64,000 nucleotides of DNA. Source: Ditylenchus dipsaci. Lineage: Eukaryota; Nematoda; Chromadorea; Rhabditida; Anguinidae. Position numbers and translations under genes: made by a program. Shown piece after piece: positions 46,401 to 57,845 of the stretch. The notes below the pieces were generated by a model, which saw nothing but the letters and a program-made list of their open reading frames with translations, was not told where the DNA came from and searched no databases. The stretch spans positions 744,001-808,000 of the forward strand of contig SADC01001177.1 of the NCBI GenBank assembly GCA_004194705.1. The letters are read 5' to 3'. Numbering within the stretch: position 1 is the first letter of the stretch; every line of letters begins with the position of its first letter.

Positions 46401-48993
46401 TTTGTTTACTATTCTGACTAACTCACGTAATTCGAAAATCACCGTCAAATTTGAAATTCTGCTCAAGAAAAGAAATATTTAAACAAATGTAAAAGTTTAA
46501 TTCAAATGCTTTTTGTCTTGAACGGAATTCAAATTTTGACGGTGATTTTGAATTACGAGAGTATTTTTTCAAGCAAATCAAAATATCAAATTTGTTCAGC
46601 AAAAACAGAAGTTTCACATCCAAGCATGCTACCCCACTTTAAGTGATATGTCTTCTAAGCATAGTTTTCCGGGCGTCCTCCGGGCCCGTCTCGTCTCCGT
46701 CCGGAAGGCGCCAAAAAGTGAGATGATCAGACGGCCGGCCGCCGTCCAAAAAAATAAAGTGGACGGTCGTTAAAAGGCAAGTGAGAATTTTTTAGAGGAT
46801 GCCCTTTGTAAAAAATTCACGACGGGACGATGGACGGCCGGTGAAGAAAAATAAAGACGGCTGGCGGGTCGGACGGTACTCTCAAGACGCTGCGCCCCCG
46901 AAGGGGACGCAGACGGCTCGATAGTACTTTCGTGGTTACATGATACAATAGAAGCTGATTTTGAGTTAAAAAAATCAGATTAGTACAGAATAAAAAATTG
47001 ACTTTTTGGGGGGCCTCAACTAAATAAGTACCCAAAAGAACTGCCTAAAAATAGTTTTGCCCTACAATTAAGCAAAAAATTTGAAATAGAGTCATCAAGC
47101 TACTTTTAACTTAATTTGTACATTAAAATATAAAATTTTTGAGGGAAGGTATGAGGGGTGACGAATTCCTGACTTCCGGTTTGGTGGAGTCAGATTGCAC
47201 TATTGTGGTCGAAGGTCATCGATTTCCAGTCAACAAAGGAGTGAGTGTCTTTAGTTTAAATAATGTTGTTGTTTTTTTCAGACTTGTTTTCAGCTTCTTT
47301 CGGCATACTCAAGCTATTTCAAAGTATTGTTTTTCGGCCAATTTTGTGAAAAGAACCAGGACGAAGTCGAGCTCAAAGAAGTGAAAGCTATTGAATTTCT
47401 CCACTTGTTAAAAGCTATCTATCCGGCAGTCGCTGAAAATCTAGGCTGGATTCGTAAGCTTTTATTCATATTAATATGTATAACATGATTTTATACTATA
47501 AACCCAATGTTAAAATAGGGTTCATTTTTTTTTAGTTTTCCTGGTACAGTCGACGCTCTATAAAAGAACACGTAGGGATTCAAAAATTTGTCCTTTTTTG
47601 GGATCCTAAGTTTTTTGAAATTTCAGTCAAAATCTTTTTTTTCGCTTCAAAATGGCGATAAGCACTAGATAAAATTCACTTTTTCATTCGAAAATGGTCA
47701 CAACGTCTATTTTCGCCCAAATGTCCTTTTCTTTGAGACCGACAATTCTGTTCGTTATATAGAGCGTCCATTATAAAGAATGCCTTGAAAATGACATTTT
47801 AACTACCATGGCGGTTTAGCCGCCAAAATATATGAATCTTGCCTATCTGAGACCATTTTCAAAATGGGTAAAACGGAATTTTGCAGCTAATTCTCGTAAT
47901 TTTGCAGCTAATTTTTTTGCAGCTAATTCTCGTAATTTTGCAGCAAATCCTTGTAATCTTGCAGCAAATATGAGTGAATTTTGCGGGAATTCGAATTTCC
48001 TAGTCAAAAGATGAATTGGATCGCTCAGAATCCCAGCCCGGAGTGGTCAGAAGCCCCTGAAAGTTGGTTTTTTGGGGGTTTACTAAAGGGGGGGGGGGTA
48101 AACTTTCTGCGAAAATTCGATTGGGCGGATCAGAATTCCGGTCCGATCGGCTTAATCGCTCAGAATTTCAGGTTTGTGACGGTTTGGAGTGGTTCAGCGC
48201 GGAATTCTGAGCGATTAAGCCGATCGGACCGGAATTCTGATCCGCCCAATCGAATTTTCGCAAAAAGTTTACCCCCCTTTAGTAAACCCCCGAAAACCAA
48301 CTTTCAGGGGCTTCTGACCACTCCGGGCTGGGATTCTGAGCGATCCAATTCATCTTTTGACTAGGAAATTCGAATTCACTAATATTTGCTGCAAGATTAA
48401 AAGGATTTGCTGCAAAATTACGAGAATTAGCTGCAAAATTACGAGAATTAGCTGCCAAAAAAATTAGCTGCAAAATTACGAGAATTAGCTGCGAAATTCC
48501 GTTTTACCCTTTCAAAATACAATTTTTTATTGATAATATATTGTCCGTTACATGGAGCGGGTGTATTATGGGGAGGTCCGTTGTATCGGGCGCCGACTGT
48601 ATACGAAGTCAGAATATTGTGCTCATTACATGGCTAAAATCATAATATAGTTTGAGGTGAAAATGTCGAATGCTTGTTGCGGTTGTCTGATCTCTACCAA
48701 GTCAAGGCTGTTAAAGAGCGATGTGCTAGTTACCTTAGAAAGTGTGCTATCAGCGAAGTTCCACTGCATGAGAAACTTCTCTATGCCCAGGACTATAATC
48801 TTTTAGAATTGTTGGTAAATGCATTTTACATTTTGTAGTTGTCTTTAACGCTCTAACTGACAAAATAAAATTTTAGCATCACTGTATCATGGAATATAAA
48901 AAGTTCGCCGATGTGAAAAAGCTTCGTGCGACTACTCAGTACTCCCGTCTAGACGATAAAATCAAGCTTCAGATTTACGAAAATGTTGAATGA
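43466..48993 (+). CDS. MATH-BTB-BACK protein with a USP7-type MATH domain
   Basis: Exons: 43466-43568, 43626-43704, 44582-44652, 44704-44834, 46012-46069, 46126-46214, 47144-47240, 47282-47453, 48657-48814, 48877-48993 (TGA). All phases agree except 44834 to 46012, where two extra bases are needed. Either a small exon is missed or the donor is GT|GTGGAC. The MATH part (GSLTLKIDRFSEF, STPVYIRGLPWRILAVPR, NIGIFLQCDGEANNTTW, HTFQAKENDFGYSQF, GYIKDDTVLLQVDVSAGPHH) follows human USP7 closely. A BTB domain (SDCTIVVEGHRFPVNKG, CFQLLSAYSSYFKVLFFGQF) comes next, then BACK-like helices (ENVECLLRLSDLYQVKAVKE) and CIMEYKKFADVKKL. No ubiquitin-protease domain is present. MATH-BTB proteins usually bind substrates for CUL3 ubiquitin ligases. 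AATAAA is at 49086. Confidence 0.88.
43834..43885 (+). repeat. tRNA-like SINE head fragment
   Basis: CATGGCGCAGTGGTAAAG is almost identical to the A-box region at 388. No B box could be placed. It lies in intron 2 of the MATH-BTB gene. Confidence 0.35.
45762..45856. repeat. TTTGTGTCTAA tandem repeat
   Basis: Six copies of a 15-16-bp unit containing GTTTGTGTCTAA (variants AAACT, AGGCC, AAACC between). It lies in the intron before MATH-BTB exon 46012-46069. Confidence 0.8.
46660..46925. repeat. GC-rich GACGG/CCGTC block
   Basis: Imperfect repeats of GGACGG, GGCCGGC and CCGTCC in opposite orientations in an otherwise AT-rich intron. It ends with CGCCCCCGAAGGGGACGC, also seen in the central palindromes at 14540 and 29390. 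Confidence 0.45.
47547..48599. mobile_element. pogo-like foldback element with nested near-perfect palindrome, TSD TA
   Basis: The 1053-bp element starts CAGTCGACGCTCTATAAAAG and ends TTGTATCGGGCGCCGACTG, flanked by TA. Inside, 47865-48520 is a nearly perfect palindrome with arms of about 300 bp. Its ends carry TTTTGCAGCTAATTCTCGTA units and its centre GGACCGGAATTCTGATCCGC. It makes up most of the 1203-bp intron between the BTB and BACK exons. The open frames in it are palindrome artefacts. Confidence 0.75.
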
Positions 48994-49093
48994 AAATTTT
49001 CTGGCCCGGATCTTGACAATTTGAATGGATTTTGGTGCTAAAGACCTCTTAATTAAAGTAATGTTTAAGTCGGATATTTTTCATGAATAAACA

Positions 49094-50734
49094 TGGTCGA
49101 AAAGTCAAGTCGTAAGACTATCTGATGGTGTTGAAACTTGAAAAAAAAACTGCTTAGATACCTGGCCCTATTCAACTGTTCTCTCCAAAACTGGAAAAAG
49201 ACGGCGCTTTTCAGTTTTGACCAATAAAAATTCATTATTGTATATTTTTTATAAACTGGGTAAGCACAGCCGTCTAACCCTGCTTCATCTGGCTCATCAT
49301 GTTTTGAAAAAGAAACCCTGAAAAAGAAACCAAGGCAAAATAAGTGTAATCAAAGAAACAGAAAGAATGTTCAACAATATTTCAGCAAGATTCGAATTGT
49401 TAACCTTTGCTTGCATTCTTATTGTTCGTAAATTTTCCAAGAAATCGGTCAAAATCGGACAAATTTTGGAGAAGTTAATAAAACTCAAAATTTTAATCGT
49501 ATCATCAAATATTTTTCATTCTCGAAAGAAAAAATTACGCTGTATATAAAACCTATTTTCTAAATATTCTGTATTTAATGTAGAAATTTTTAGTAAAAAA
49601 TGAAAACGTTGTAAATGCTGGATCAAAAAAGCTTTAATGAAACATCCTTTGTCCCTTCTTGTAAAAAACGCTCTAAATAACAGAAGGCACACTGGCCTAA
49701 TGTCCATAGGCGAGTTGATGTCAATCTCTTGTTTTCTCGACTTTTTTTGGGTGCGTAGTCGTTTGGCGGTTAAGCCCCAACATAAGCCCCCGAACATCTT
49801 ACCGAAACGCCAAGATTTTGAAATTTGAATTTCATTATTATTTTTTATGCGGTGGTGTGTGTTTTCTGCTATTTTTGGTCTCTCGCTTATTTCTAAATTT
49901 TCACTTTTAGAAAGCAGCTTTCAAAATATCTAGGACAATATTTTTTCATATTTTTTCCTAGTTCGTAATGCTTTTGTGCTAATGTAATTCTAGTTTCCAA
50001 CGAGGTATTATTTAATTTAGGGCTCTATATGTGTTTGCACCCACACTCCTACAAAAAGTTGCCTTGGTCCCACTGTTGTTTTTTATTTGTAATTTTTTTA
50101 AATTTGCCTTGGTCTGCCTGTTGCTTTTGAGAACAATAAAATATGAAAATAAACAATTCTTCAATTTTTTTTTATTTTCATCAAAGTTTTGACATTGTTT
50201 GTCACTCAAAGTGATAAGAACAGTATATATTGAATTTGCAGCTTCATCTTTACTAGACAACAAAAATAAATTGTCAGGCTAAAGGTACATATTAATGGAG
50301 AAATCACGAAAAAAAGGTCACAAATAAGACAGAAAATATGAAAAGGAAACTAAAAAGTAAAAAATAAGAAAAATTTTAAAAAATTTCGCAAAAATAAGCA
50401 ATATGGAGGACTAAGGCAACTTTTTTTTTTCGGGAGGGGTGCGAATACATATAGAGTCCAATTTTGCAACCATACAAAATTTATAGCAAAGAGGTGAAAG
50501 TACAAGCTGTTTCAAAAAAAGCTTCTCGATTTTTTCAAATCAATTTTTAGAAAGAAAATAAGTTATATAGTATGTTTAAGATCTAATATGCGCAGCTTTC
50601 CAGAAAATTTGGAATTCGACAGGGCAAAAGGTTATAACTAGGCAAAACAAGAATTTGCGGAAAAATACCTTATTTTTTCTATTTATGGATCCCAATCTAT
50701 AATTTTTCAAATTATCTTTCCAGGAATATCTATA
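49094..50734. other. Intergenic, no gene recognised
   Basis: AT-rich sequence downstream of the MATH-BTB gene. Fragments of the TTGCCTTGGTCCCACTGTTG foldback family lie at about 50060-50130, with a faint inverted partner near 50400-50465. No exon is supported. Confidence 0.4.
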
Positions 50735-50804
50735 CAGTCGAACCTCGATAAGCCGACACCGTGAGTTCGGTCCCTTGAGGTGTCGGCTTATCGAGGTTCG
50801 ACTG
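50735..50804. mobile_element. Minimal 70-bp pogo-like hairpin MITE, TSD TA
   Basis: CAGTCGAACCTCGATAAGCC and GGCTTATCGAGGTTCGACTG are perfectly complementary ends joined by a short loop, between TA dinucleotides. It is essentially two terminal repeats without an interior. Confidence 0.85.
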
Positions 50805-50809
50805 TAATA

Positions 50810-52170
50810 ATATCATCAAAGACGATAAATGACAATTTATCAGAACGAGGATTTATCACAAGCACCAATCCGATGTCCGAATTTATCACATCAGACAAAA
50901 ATGGGACAATTTATCACAGCCTTACCATCTGAAGTGAAGATGTCACAAAAACCTTTATTTTCTTCTAAACTAAAACCAAACAATGAGCTTTATTTTTTTT
51001 AATGAACATAAAAACAAACATGGATAGTCTGTAAAAATAAAAGTTAGTCAAATCGAAAATCAAACCATGCTATCTTATGTAAAATCGCGTGAATATTTTT
51101 TTATCAAGACCAAATTTCGATTTTACTTACCCGGTGACTGATACTAAGGGTGGGTACCAACTAGTCAGGTGGATATCCACCTGGATGGCCTAAAAAATTA
51201 AAATTCGTCAAAATAAAAAACGAATCAATTATTTTAAAGTGAAGTCGTGTGAAGAATTGGGTTTGTTTATACTATAATTGCGATTTTGCCACGATTCTGC
51301 CGAAATTCACGACACATTTTAGACTTATTAGTCTCCTTATTAGTCTCCAAAATACTCACCACCCATCCATGTACCAATCACGGTACAAAACTTTATGGTT
51401 CAAGTCCTTGCGAGTCAGAAATTTGCTGTATTCTTGTCTGGAAAAACAGTTGCTGATGACTTCCCTGTTTCTGTATGCCTAAAAACACTGAAATTTGAAA
51501 AAAAAAATTAAAAAATAAATAAAAATCGTAGTACAAGTTTTAAAAACAAGTGTACCTTATCAGATTTGTATTAAGTAAAAAAAATTTTAAAAAGTGTGTT
51601 GGTTTTGGTGAGTACCAAACTTTTGGAGGCCACAGCTCAGCGAAATCCATGGAAAGTGGACAGAATAAAAAGCTATCCTACTCAACACATCGTGGGCTTT
51701 CGTTTGAGCTCAAACACTCAATGTCAAATTTTCTGAGGGGTCGAGGTGCCCTTGATACAGGGACAAAATTACAAAACTTCTCTTTTAAATCTCAAAAAGT
51801 TTAATGAGTTCTCTAGGTTAAGGTAAGTATCCACCTGGCTGGCCTGATAACTATAGGCAAAATAGAAATTTTAGTTCTACAAAACAAGGCTTCTGACCCG
51901 AACTAACGTTTTCTTCAATAACGTACCTACATACTTTTTTCCTCACAAACTCAATTATATACCCGATTTCGGCAACGAGCACCCGTAATAAATTTACATC
52001 AAATGGGGCGACCACCCTCTCCCGCCCCCTCCAGAACCGCCCCACAGTGGCCGGCCTGGTCCTGGGGCCAAAAGTTTGAGATTAACACACCACCTAAAAC
52101 GCGTTCGCGAGAGACTTGATAGAGTGTTCTTCTTCCATATTTCATTTTACGAACTTTATGAGAAAAAAAT
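50810..52170. other. Intergenic, no gene recognised
   Basis: Contains an AATTTATCACA-type repeated motif at 50825-50930 and a pair of inverted CAGGTGGATATCCACCTGG/GTATCCACCTGGCTGGCC blocks at about 51170 and 51830. No exon is supported. Confidence 0.35.
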
Positions 52171-55100
52171 TTAGAGAACAGTAACAGCATAATCTATAGT
52201 TTTTTCTTTTGTATAAGAAGATAGCACGGAAATAGAAATAGGCATAACTTTTATAATAACAATCTTTTTGGCAAAAGGAAGATTTTTTCTGATTAATCCA
52301 CTCAATAAGATTAAAACAATCGGCTCCATACCTAGGCTCACAATCAGCAAAAAGCTGGTTAGTATAAAATTATAAGGCACGGGTAACTTAACATATTCTG
52401 TGAATAGCAAGAAAAAACTAGGTAAATAGACCAGAAAACACTTGAGAAATATATTACACCGAGTTTTCATCTCCTTTTTGGCTTGTTGATTTTCATTCAA
52501 ATGTCCTAAAATTCAGATTTTTAAGTGTATCAAATAGAGTGAACTTCAATATACGTTTCTAGATTTCACGTTTAACCTTTGAAAGCCTCTTTTCAAATGA
52601 TTATGCGGATTTTTTTCGCTAATTTTAACACCGATATCAACCTATAGTAAGATCGAGAAAATTGCATTTTACATAAGCAGTAGATTCTCCATATAGTGAT
52701 CACTCTGAAGACAGAAAAAAGGGTACTCCTTGCAAGGTGCTCCTCACCCCCTCCATTTTTAAAAAATTTTGGTGCATTTTTTCATTTTGCTATTTTTTCC
52801 TCATTAGTATTCCTAGTCTTATTTCTTTAAATATAATATTATTTTTTGTCTAATAAAGTTTCTTTGTTGTTAATGGCTCATATTCCTGAAATCGCTTTCA
52901 ACTTGATGTCGTTGCACATTTTTTGCTCTTCCAGATTCTTGACCTTTTATAATGTTGCTTGATCCACTTCTCTTTGCCTGCTCTTACAATTTCTTCATGC
53001 CTCTTAAGTCCACAGTTATCATGCAGTTATCGCGTTAATTGCTCTTACAACTTCTTCATGTCTCTATAGTCTACAGTTATCATAAAGTTATCACGTCGCT
53101 TGCTGTTCTAACTTCTCGGTGTGTCTATATATATAGATGCCTCTTCCGAGCAAAAAAAAATTATTCTTGGTCCAGCTTTATGTCACTTTACGGGATGCAC
53201 TTTCCATGCTCTTCTAACTTCTAGATGTTATTCAGTCCAAAAATATCATACAGTTATCAGGCTGCTTGCTCTTTCAACTTTTTAATGTTTCTCTGTCTAC
53301 AGTTATCACACAGTTATCAGTTATTTTTGTTGTTCTTGAGTCTACAGTCTTAACATGAATTCTTTTTGGCTTGATCTCAATTGCCGAACTGCACGTTCCT
53401 TGCTCTTTCAATTTTTTCATTTCTCTAAAGTTTACAGTCTTCATAGGATTCGCTTTTATAGATCGAAAGAGAAACATGCGAATGGGTTTCTGAAGTGAAT
53501 TTTAAGTTTTTAATTTGAACGACTAAGTGATCATTTTTGCTGCAATTTTTGCAATGCGGTTCTTAAAAAACTCTTTTATCAGAATCGATATGGTAATAAT
53601 TTTTCAGTGGCTTTAACAGCGTTTTTCCATAAAAGCTTTGCATATTAGATGAAGATCGGATGATCTTCGTATCGAACCCGATGATCGGGTTTCAATCTAT
53701 TACTAACAGTGTTAATTGAAAAGCTTACGTTTTTGCCATAAATCCCAAAGCAATTTGACTAATGTAACTGAGTATATTGTAATTGCACAATAACTAAAGT
53801 TATAGTATATTCCGTGGGACATATACTTCTGCATTACTGCTTTTTTAAAGTTGGGTCGTAGGATAAGAAGTCCAGCACACAGAATATAGTAATAGAATGA
53901 CCTAGAAAAGCGGCAGGGTCAGAATCCACCAAAAATACTGACCAAAGCGCTATTGCAAAGCCGAGTAAATAGCAAAACATAGCTGTATTGGCTGTAAATC
54001 TAAAAAAAAAATTAGCTTTAACGCATTTTGTAATTAAATGTTTGCGAAAAAACTATCATTGAACTTACCTCTTATTCCAAGTGCTCTCATAATTAAACGG
54101 TGAAAAGCATGCATGTGCTCTGTTCAATGCAACCAATATTCTGTGTAATGAAGAAGGGTAAGAAAACAAGCGTAAAATAAGTGCCGAAACTTGGCTAGAT
54201 ACCGGTATTTTTGAATCCAAAATGATTTCCACAAAAAATGACATAAAATTCGTTAGCTGCAGCACATTGCACACACTCTAGAAAAAAATAAGCCTAATTT
54301 TTTTTTCTCGCTTCATTGTACAAATTTTTGGATAAACTACACGCTGTGTGCTTATCCCAGAAATTGATTTTGAACACTTCGAAGTCCATTTTAGGCTGTT
54401 TGAACGATAGAGAGAGCATGTTTTAGGACGCAATTTTTTTTTCAAAAAAGATTTTTCCAAGAAACTTAGTTTCTTGGCTTGGGGAGCGTAAGCTTCAGCT
54501 CAAAGATGTTGCGACAGAAATCTCAGTAAATTTCTTCATTTTAAATGCATATAGAAAACCATTGTGTCCAGTTCCTTTGACCGAAACGAGATAAAATACC
54601 CCAAATAGAGTGGTTTCAAATAGAGTGGTCCCAAATAGAGTGGTTTTCCGAGGCAAAGAATAGAATTTGTGAAATTTTTCCGAAAAATGTCTTTTGTGGG
54701 CTCTAAAACATGTTTGTTTTGTTATAAAGGCCTTAATTACCTTGAGAACCTACCTACCCTCCTTCTCAAAGTACCTACTCATTTGAATACCATAGATAGC
54801 CATAGATAGGGCCACTCAATCACTGTTTGGCAATAACGAATAATGTATGCTACTACAAGAATTTGAAATTTGAACCTTTCACCCACTTACTTTGCCCATA
54901 CAGTAAGCATGTCTTGACGCCCACACACATACAAAAACTGGGCGAGTCGAAACTCCAATTTTTGCAAGTCGAATTTTTACTTTTTTCAACTGACGCAAGT
55001 CTATGTTTAATCGTTTTTTTTTAATTCAATAATTTTTTATTAAACCTACATGACTAAAAAATATCAAAAATATGTGACTTTTTTTTGAAGCACGGTAAAT

Positions 55101-55663
55101 AGCAACTAAAGTGTAAGCATAGAAAAGGATAAAAAGAAGGCTGTCAATAGTAGCACGAAACCAAAGGTTATTCTTTCGAGTGAAGAGACCATATTTTAAC
55201 TTTCTTACAATACAGTATTGGAGCTTGTTAACAATACTGTATTAGAACCAAAACTAAGTGGCAAATACTGTTTCACTGCCTTTTAATACCTTTTTATTAA
55301 AAAAATAAAATATTACTCAGAGGATACAATCTGCATACAAGCTGAATTCTCAAAATCATCTAAAATCATTTATTTGAAAGAAAAAAAGTAGCTTACTGAA
55401 AAAGAAGCAAAAGAAACGACATTGACTGTGTGGCAAACAACTGTAGACTTATTAAGTAGATTGTAGTTGTAGTCATAAAGAAGACACAAAATTACTTGCG
55501 CTTCTTTACGGGAAAAAGAGAAGTAAAATAGGTACAGTAAAAACATAATAAAGATTAGTGCTGATGTCAGAAAACCAGTGCTGATGTCTATCGCTAATGA
55601 CAGAAATTTGGATTTCTGTTTTGAATATCCCAAGTCCGCTTTATGATTAAAAAATGCGTGCAT
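52171..55663 (-). CDS. Seven-helix serpentine receptor (nematode Srg/Srx-like), 5 exons, 346 aa
   Basis: Exons on the minus strand: 55397-55663 (ATG), 54069-54277, 53943-53999, 53729-53901 and 52171-52505. All phases agree, total 1041 nt with stop. The intron at 53902-53942 is only 41 nt (GTCAGT...CTAG). Seven hydrophobic helices can be placed. TM1 is near GFLTSALIFIMFLLYLFYF. The TM3 end is RILVALNRAHACFSPFNYES, the N-R...P..Y...W pattern used by nematode Srg/Srv/Srx chemoreceptors instead of DRY. TM4 has ALW, TM5 is YNFSYCAITIYSVTLVKLL, TM6 is FLKCFLVYLPSFFLLF and TM7 is SFLLIVSLGMEPIVLILLSG. Length is normal for the class. It is probably a plasma-membrane chemosensory receptor; ligand unknown. 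The last exon has a close copy at 62781-63115. Confidence 0.85.
52980..53420. repeat. Inverted copy of the ~60-bp GATAACTGTAGAC minisatellite
   Basis: Units of CTACAGTTATCA...CTCTTACAACTTCTTCATG recur about every 60-70 bases. They are the reverse complement of the array at 37370-37680 and more diverged. The block lies inside the last intron (52506-53728) of the receptor gene. Confidence 0.65.
54280..55396. other. Receptor first intron, no further feature
   Basis: The 1119-nt intron between the first and second receptor exons. It is AT-rich, with CCCAAATAGAGTGGT repeated three times at about 54600-54645. No gene is seen. Confidence 0.4.
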
Positions 55664-56460
55664 CCTCTTCTATGATGTTTTAAGTTATTTGACCGTATTT
55701 TAGTCAAAAAAGCTGCTCGAACAGAGTATTAGGCTGCATTTACGGTGAAAAGTCTTGCTCGGATTCATTTGTAAGGTAAGTGCTCATCTCTAAGCCTTTG
55801 AGTCTCCCCGACCCCGACTCCCGCGACCCCAATCTTGCTGAAATGCATTGGACTAGTGAAATTAAATTGGACTACTAAAATTATTTTCGGGCTGGTAAAA
55901 TGCTGTTTGGACCACCAAAGTGCGGGCTGGACTATTAAAACATTTTTGCTATTAAAGCTCCATTGGACTACCAAAGTGCAATAGTAACAACTTTGCCGCA
56001 TTTCGTGCACTGAGGATCACCTAAAACAACGCCGTAAGTATCTAGAAATATATAGCAAAACGCCATCATTTTCAGAGACTTGATATAACAGCATGAGTAT
56101 AGAATCTGGCCCTATCTGGGTCAGAATGATGTTTTACGTATAAAACCAAAAAAGTATTGGAAAGGGGTTTCTAGATTATACCTAAGACCCAATCAAAACT
56201 GACTCTGGCTGCATGAAAGGAGGGCATGTATACCAAAGTCCCTTATCCTTTTATAGTTTAATCTGAAAGAGGAGTCTTTTGATAAAATTTTCACACTAAA
56301 AATTAATTCAAAAATAACTTGGCGCCAATTCAGGCAAAGTTTTTTTTAATTTTCGTTTTTTTTGCCTGGATCCCCCTAAGCAAAATGATTTTTTCAGATA
56401 CTCAACCAAAAAGACCTTTACAACATCTTTTTCTTAGTTTTCAAACTTTTAGCTTCGTGA
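55664..56460. other. Receptor upstream flank, no gene
   Basis: A short run of TGGACTACCAAAGTGC-like motifs at 55845-55990 repeats irregularly. No promoter element could be identified. Confidence 0.35.
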
Positions 56461-56492
56461 AAAGGTCTTGAAGGAGGGGTGAAAGCTGTTAA

Positions 56493-56912
56493 GGAGATAG
56501 TCTCGACACGAAAGGATTAATCCAAGATTTGTGGTTATGAAATGTGATTTTAGAGTCATATTTTGTCGAAAAATCGGAGTTGCGATCTCAGACAAACTTG
56601 TGCAAAATTAAAAGTTAAATGAGCATTATCAATATCAGAATTTCTAAATTCCTTCAGAAAACGCCCTTAAAATCGAAATTGAAAATAAGAAAAACCATCG
56701 AAAAAGGTTTTTGAAGGAGTTAAGAAATTCTGGTAGTCAGTCTAATCGCCTAAAAATAGATACTTCAATATATTGATGGTGCTAATCCAACTTTTAATTC
56801 TGTACAAGATTGTCTGAGATTGCAACAACAAGTTGTCGACAAAATATGATTAGAAAAGCATGTTTTTAAAACAAAAAACTTGGGATAATTTTTTCGTGTC
56901 AAGACCATCTCC
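56493..56912. mobile_element. piggyBac-type foldback MITE, TSD TTAA, with preserved empty site
   Basis: The 420-bp element starts GGAGATAGTCTCGACACGAA and ends TTCGTGTCAAGACCATCTCC between TTAA copies (56489-56492 and 56913-56916). The opposite arm of the inverted duplication (near 60400-60425) reads GCTGTTAAAGGAGC on its minus strand, with a single TTAA and no insert. The insertion therefore followed the duplication. Confidence 0.88.
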
Positions 56913-57290
56913 TTAAAGGAGCATGCTTTCCTAGTGCAACGGCAATTGTTGATTTTTGAATTCCCGGGGACATAAAAAATAAAAATAATTGTCAGATAAT
57001 TTGCGCAAAATATTCTTCAAACGGAAACAATTATTTTGGCAGTCATTATTGACTTCTCAATTGAATTTTGGTCGGGTCCGCCGAACCACTCTTACTTTGT
57101 CGTCGCCCATTTGGGTTTTTTGGATAGCCAGTTGAACTATAGTGGTTGTATCTATATTTATTTCTTTTTTGTTTTAGGAGAAGAAGCCAAGTCTTTGCCT
57201 CAAAAACCATTAGATAAGTTTTTATCGATTATTTGCCGTCTTTTTCTTTGTGTGGTTTTTGTCTTTTTTTAGGTTTACGTAAGTTTCGTG

Positions 57291-57845
57291 ATATCGACTT
57301 CGAATTCTGATGGTGGTTTTCACCCTGATATGCCGAAGACATTGGAAAATGCATGCATACTCACCTGCAATGTCTTTTTGGAAACCCAGGAAATGTAGGG
57401 CTTTAATTTTTTGGTCTATTTGCGGTCTAATACTTTATCTATTTTCAGCGAAGTCAATCTGTGATGTATATTACAAGAGCGCTTCTGAACGGGAGCGATT
57501 TCTGCAAGCTGAGCGTGAATACATCACTCGTCGAGTCCACGAGATCATTAAGCTGACAAAACAGGTGTGTGGCACTGACAAAGAAGGCAAGCCCAAAGGA
57601 TATGTCCTCATCAATCAAAAGGTCTGTTCTTCGTTGTCCCGGATGTTGGCCATCTAATGTCTTTGTGATTGCAGGCAATTGACCCTCCATCTCTCGGTCT
57701 ACTGGCTTAAAATGGAGTTCTGAGAATTCGTCTTGCTAAGCTTTAAACATGGAGCGTCTTAAATTTGCTTGTGGTGGAGAGGCAGTCAATTCGGTTGATG
57801 GTATGACTCCTGATGTGCTGGGCTCAGCTAAAAGTGTGTATGTGT
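57291..57845 (+). pseudogene. CCT6: CCT6 (chaperonin TCP-1 zeta) unprocessed pseudogene fragment
   Basis: CCT6 is a subunit of the cytosolic chaperonin TRiC that folds actin and tubulin. The translated pieces HPDMPKTLENACILTCNVFL, VYYKSASERERFLQAEREYI, VCGTDKEGKPKGYVLINQKA, IDPPSLGLLA and [25 protein letters not shown] follow the central part of CCT6 in order. Two introns are kept (about 57398-57449 and 57622-57674), so it is not a retrocopy. It is broken by a frameshift just after the first intron, a TAA after GLLA, and a second frameshift before MERL. Upstream and downstream CCT6 exons are absent. It lies in the left arm of the inverted duplication. Confidence 0.9.

Noticed and set aside
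47832..48473. Frames of 60-127 codons in the MATH-BTB intron
   Set aside because: They are mirror-image frames of a near-perfect palindrome inside a transposon.
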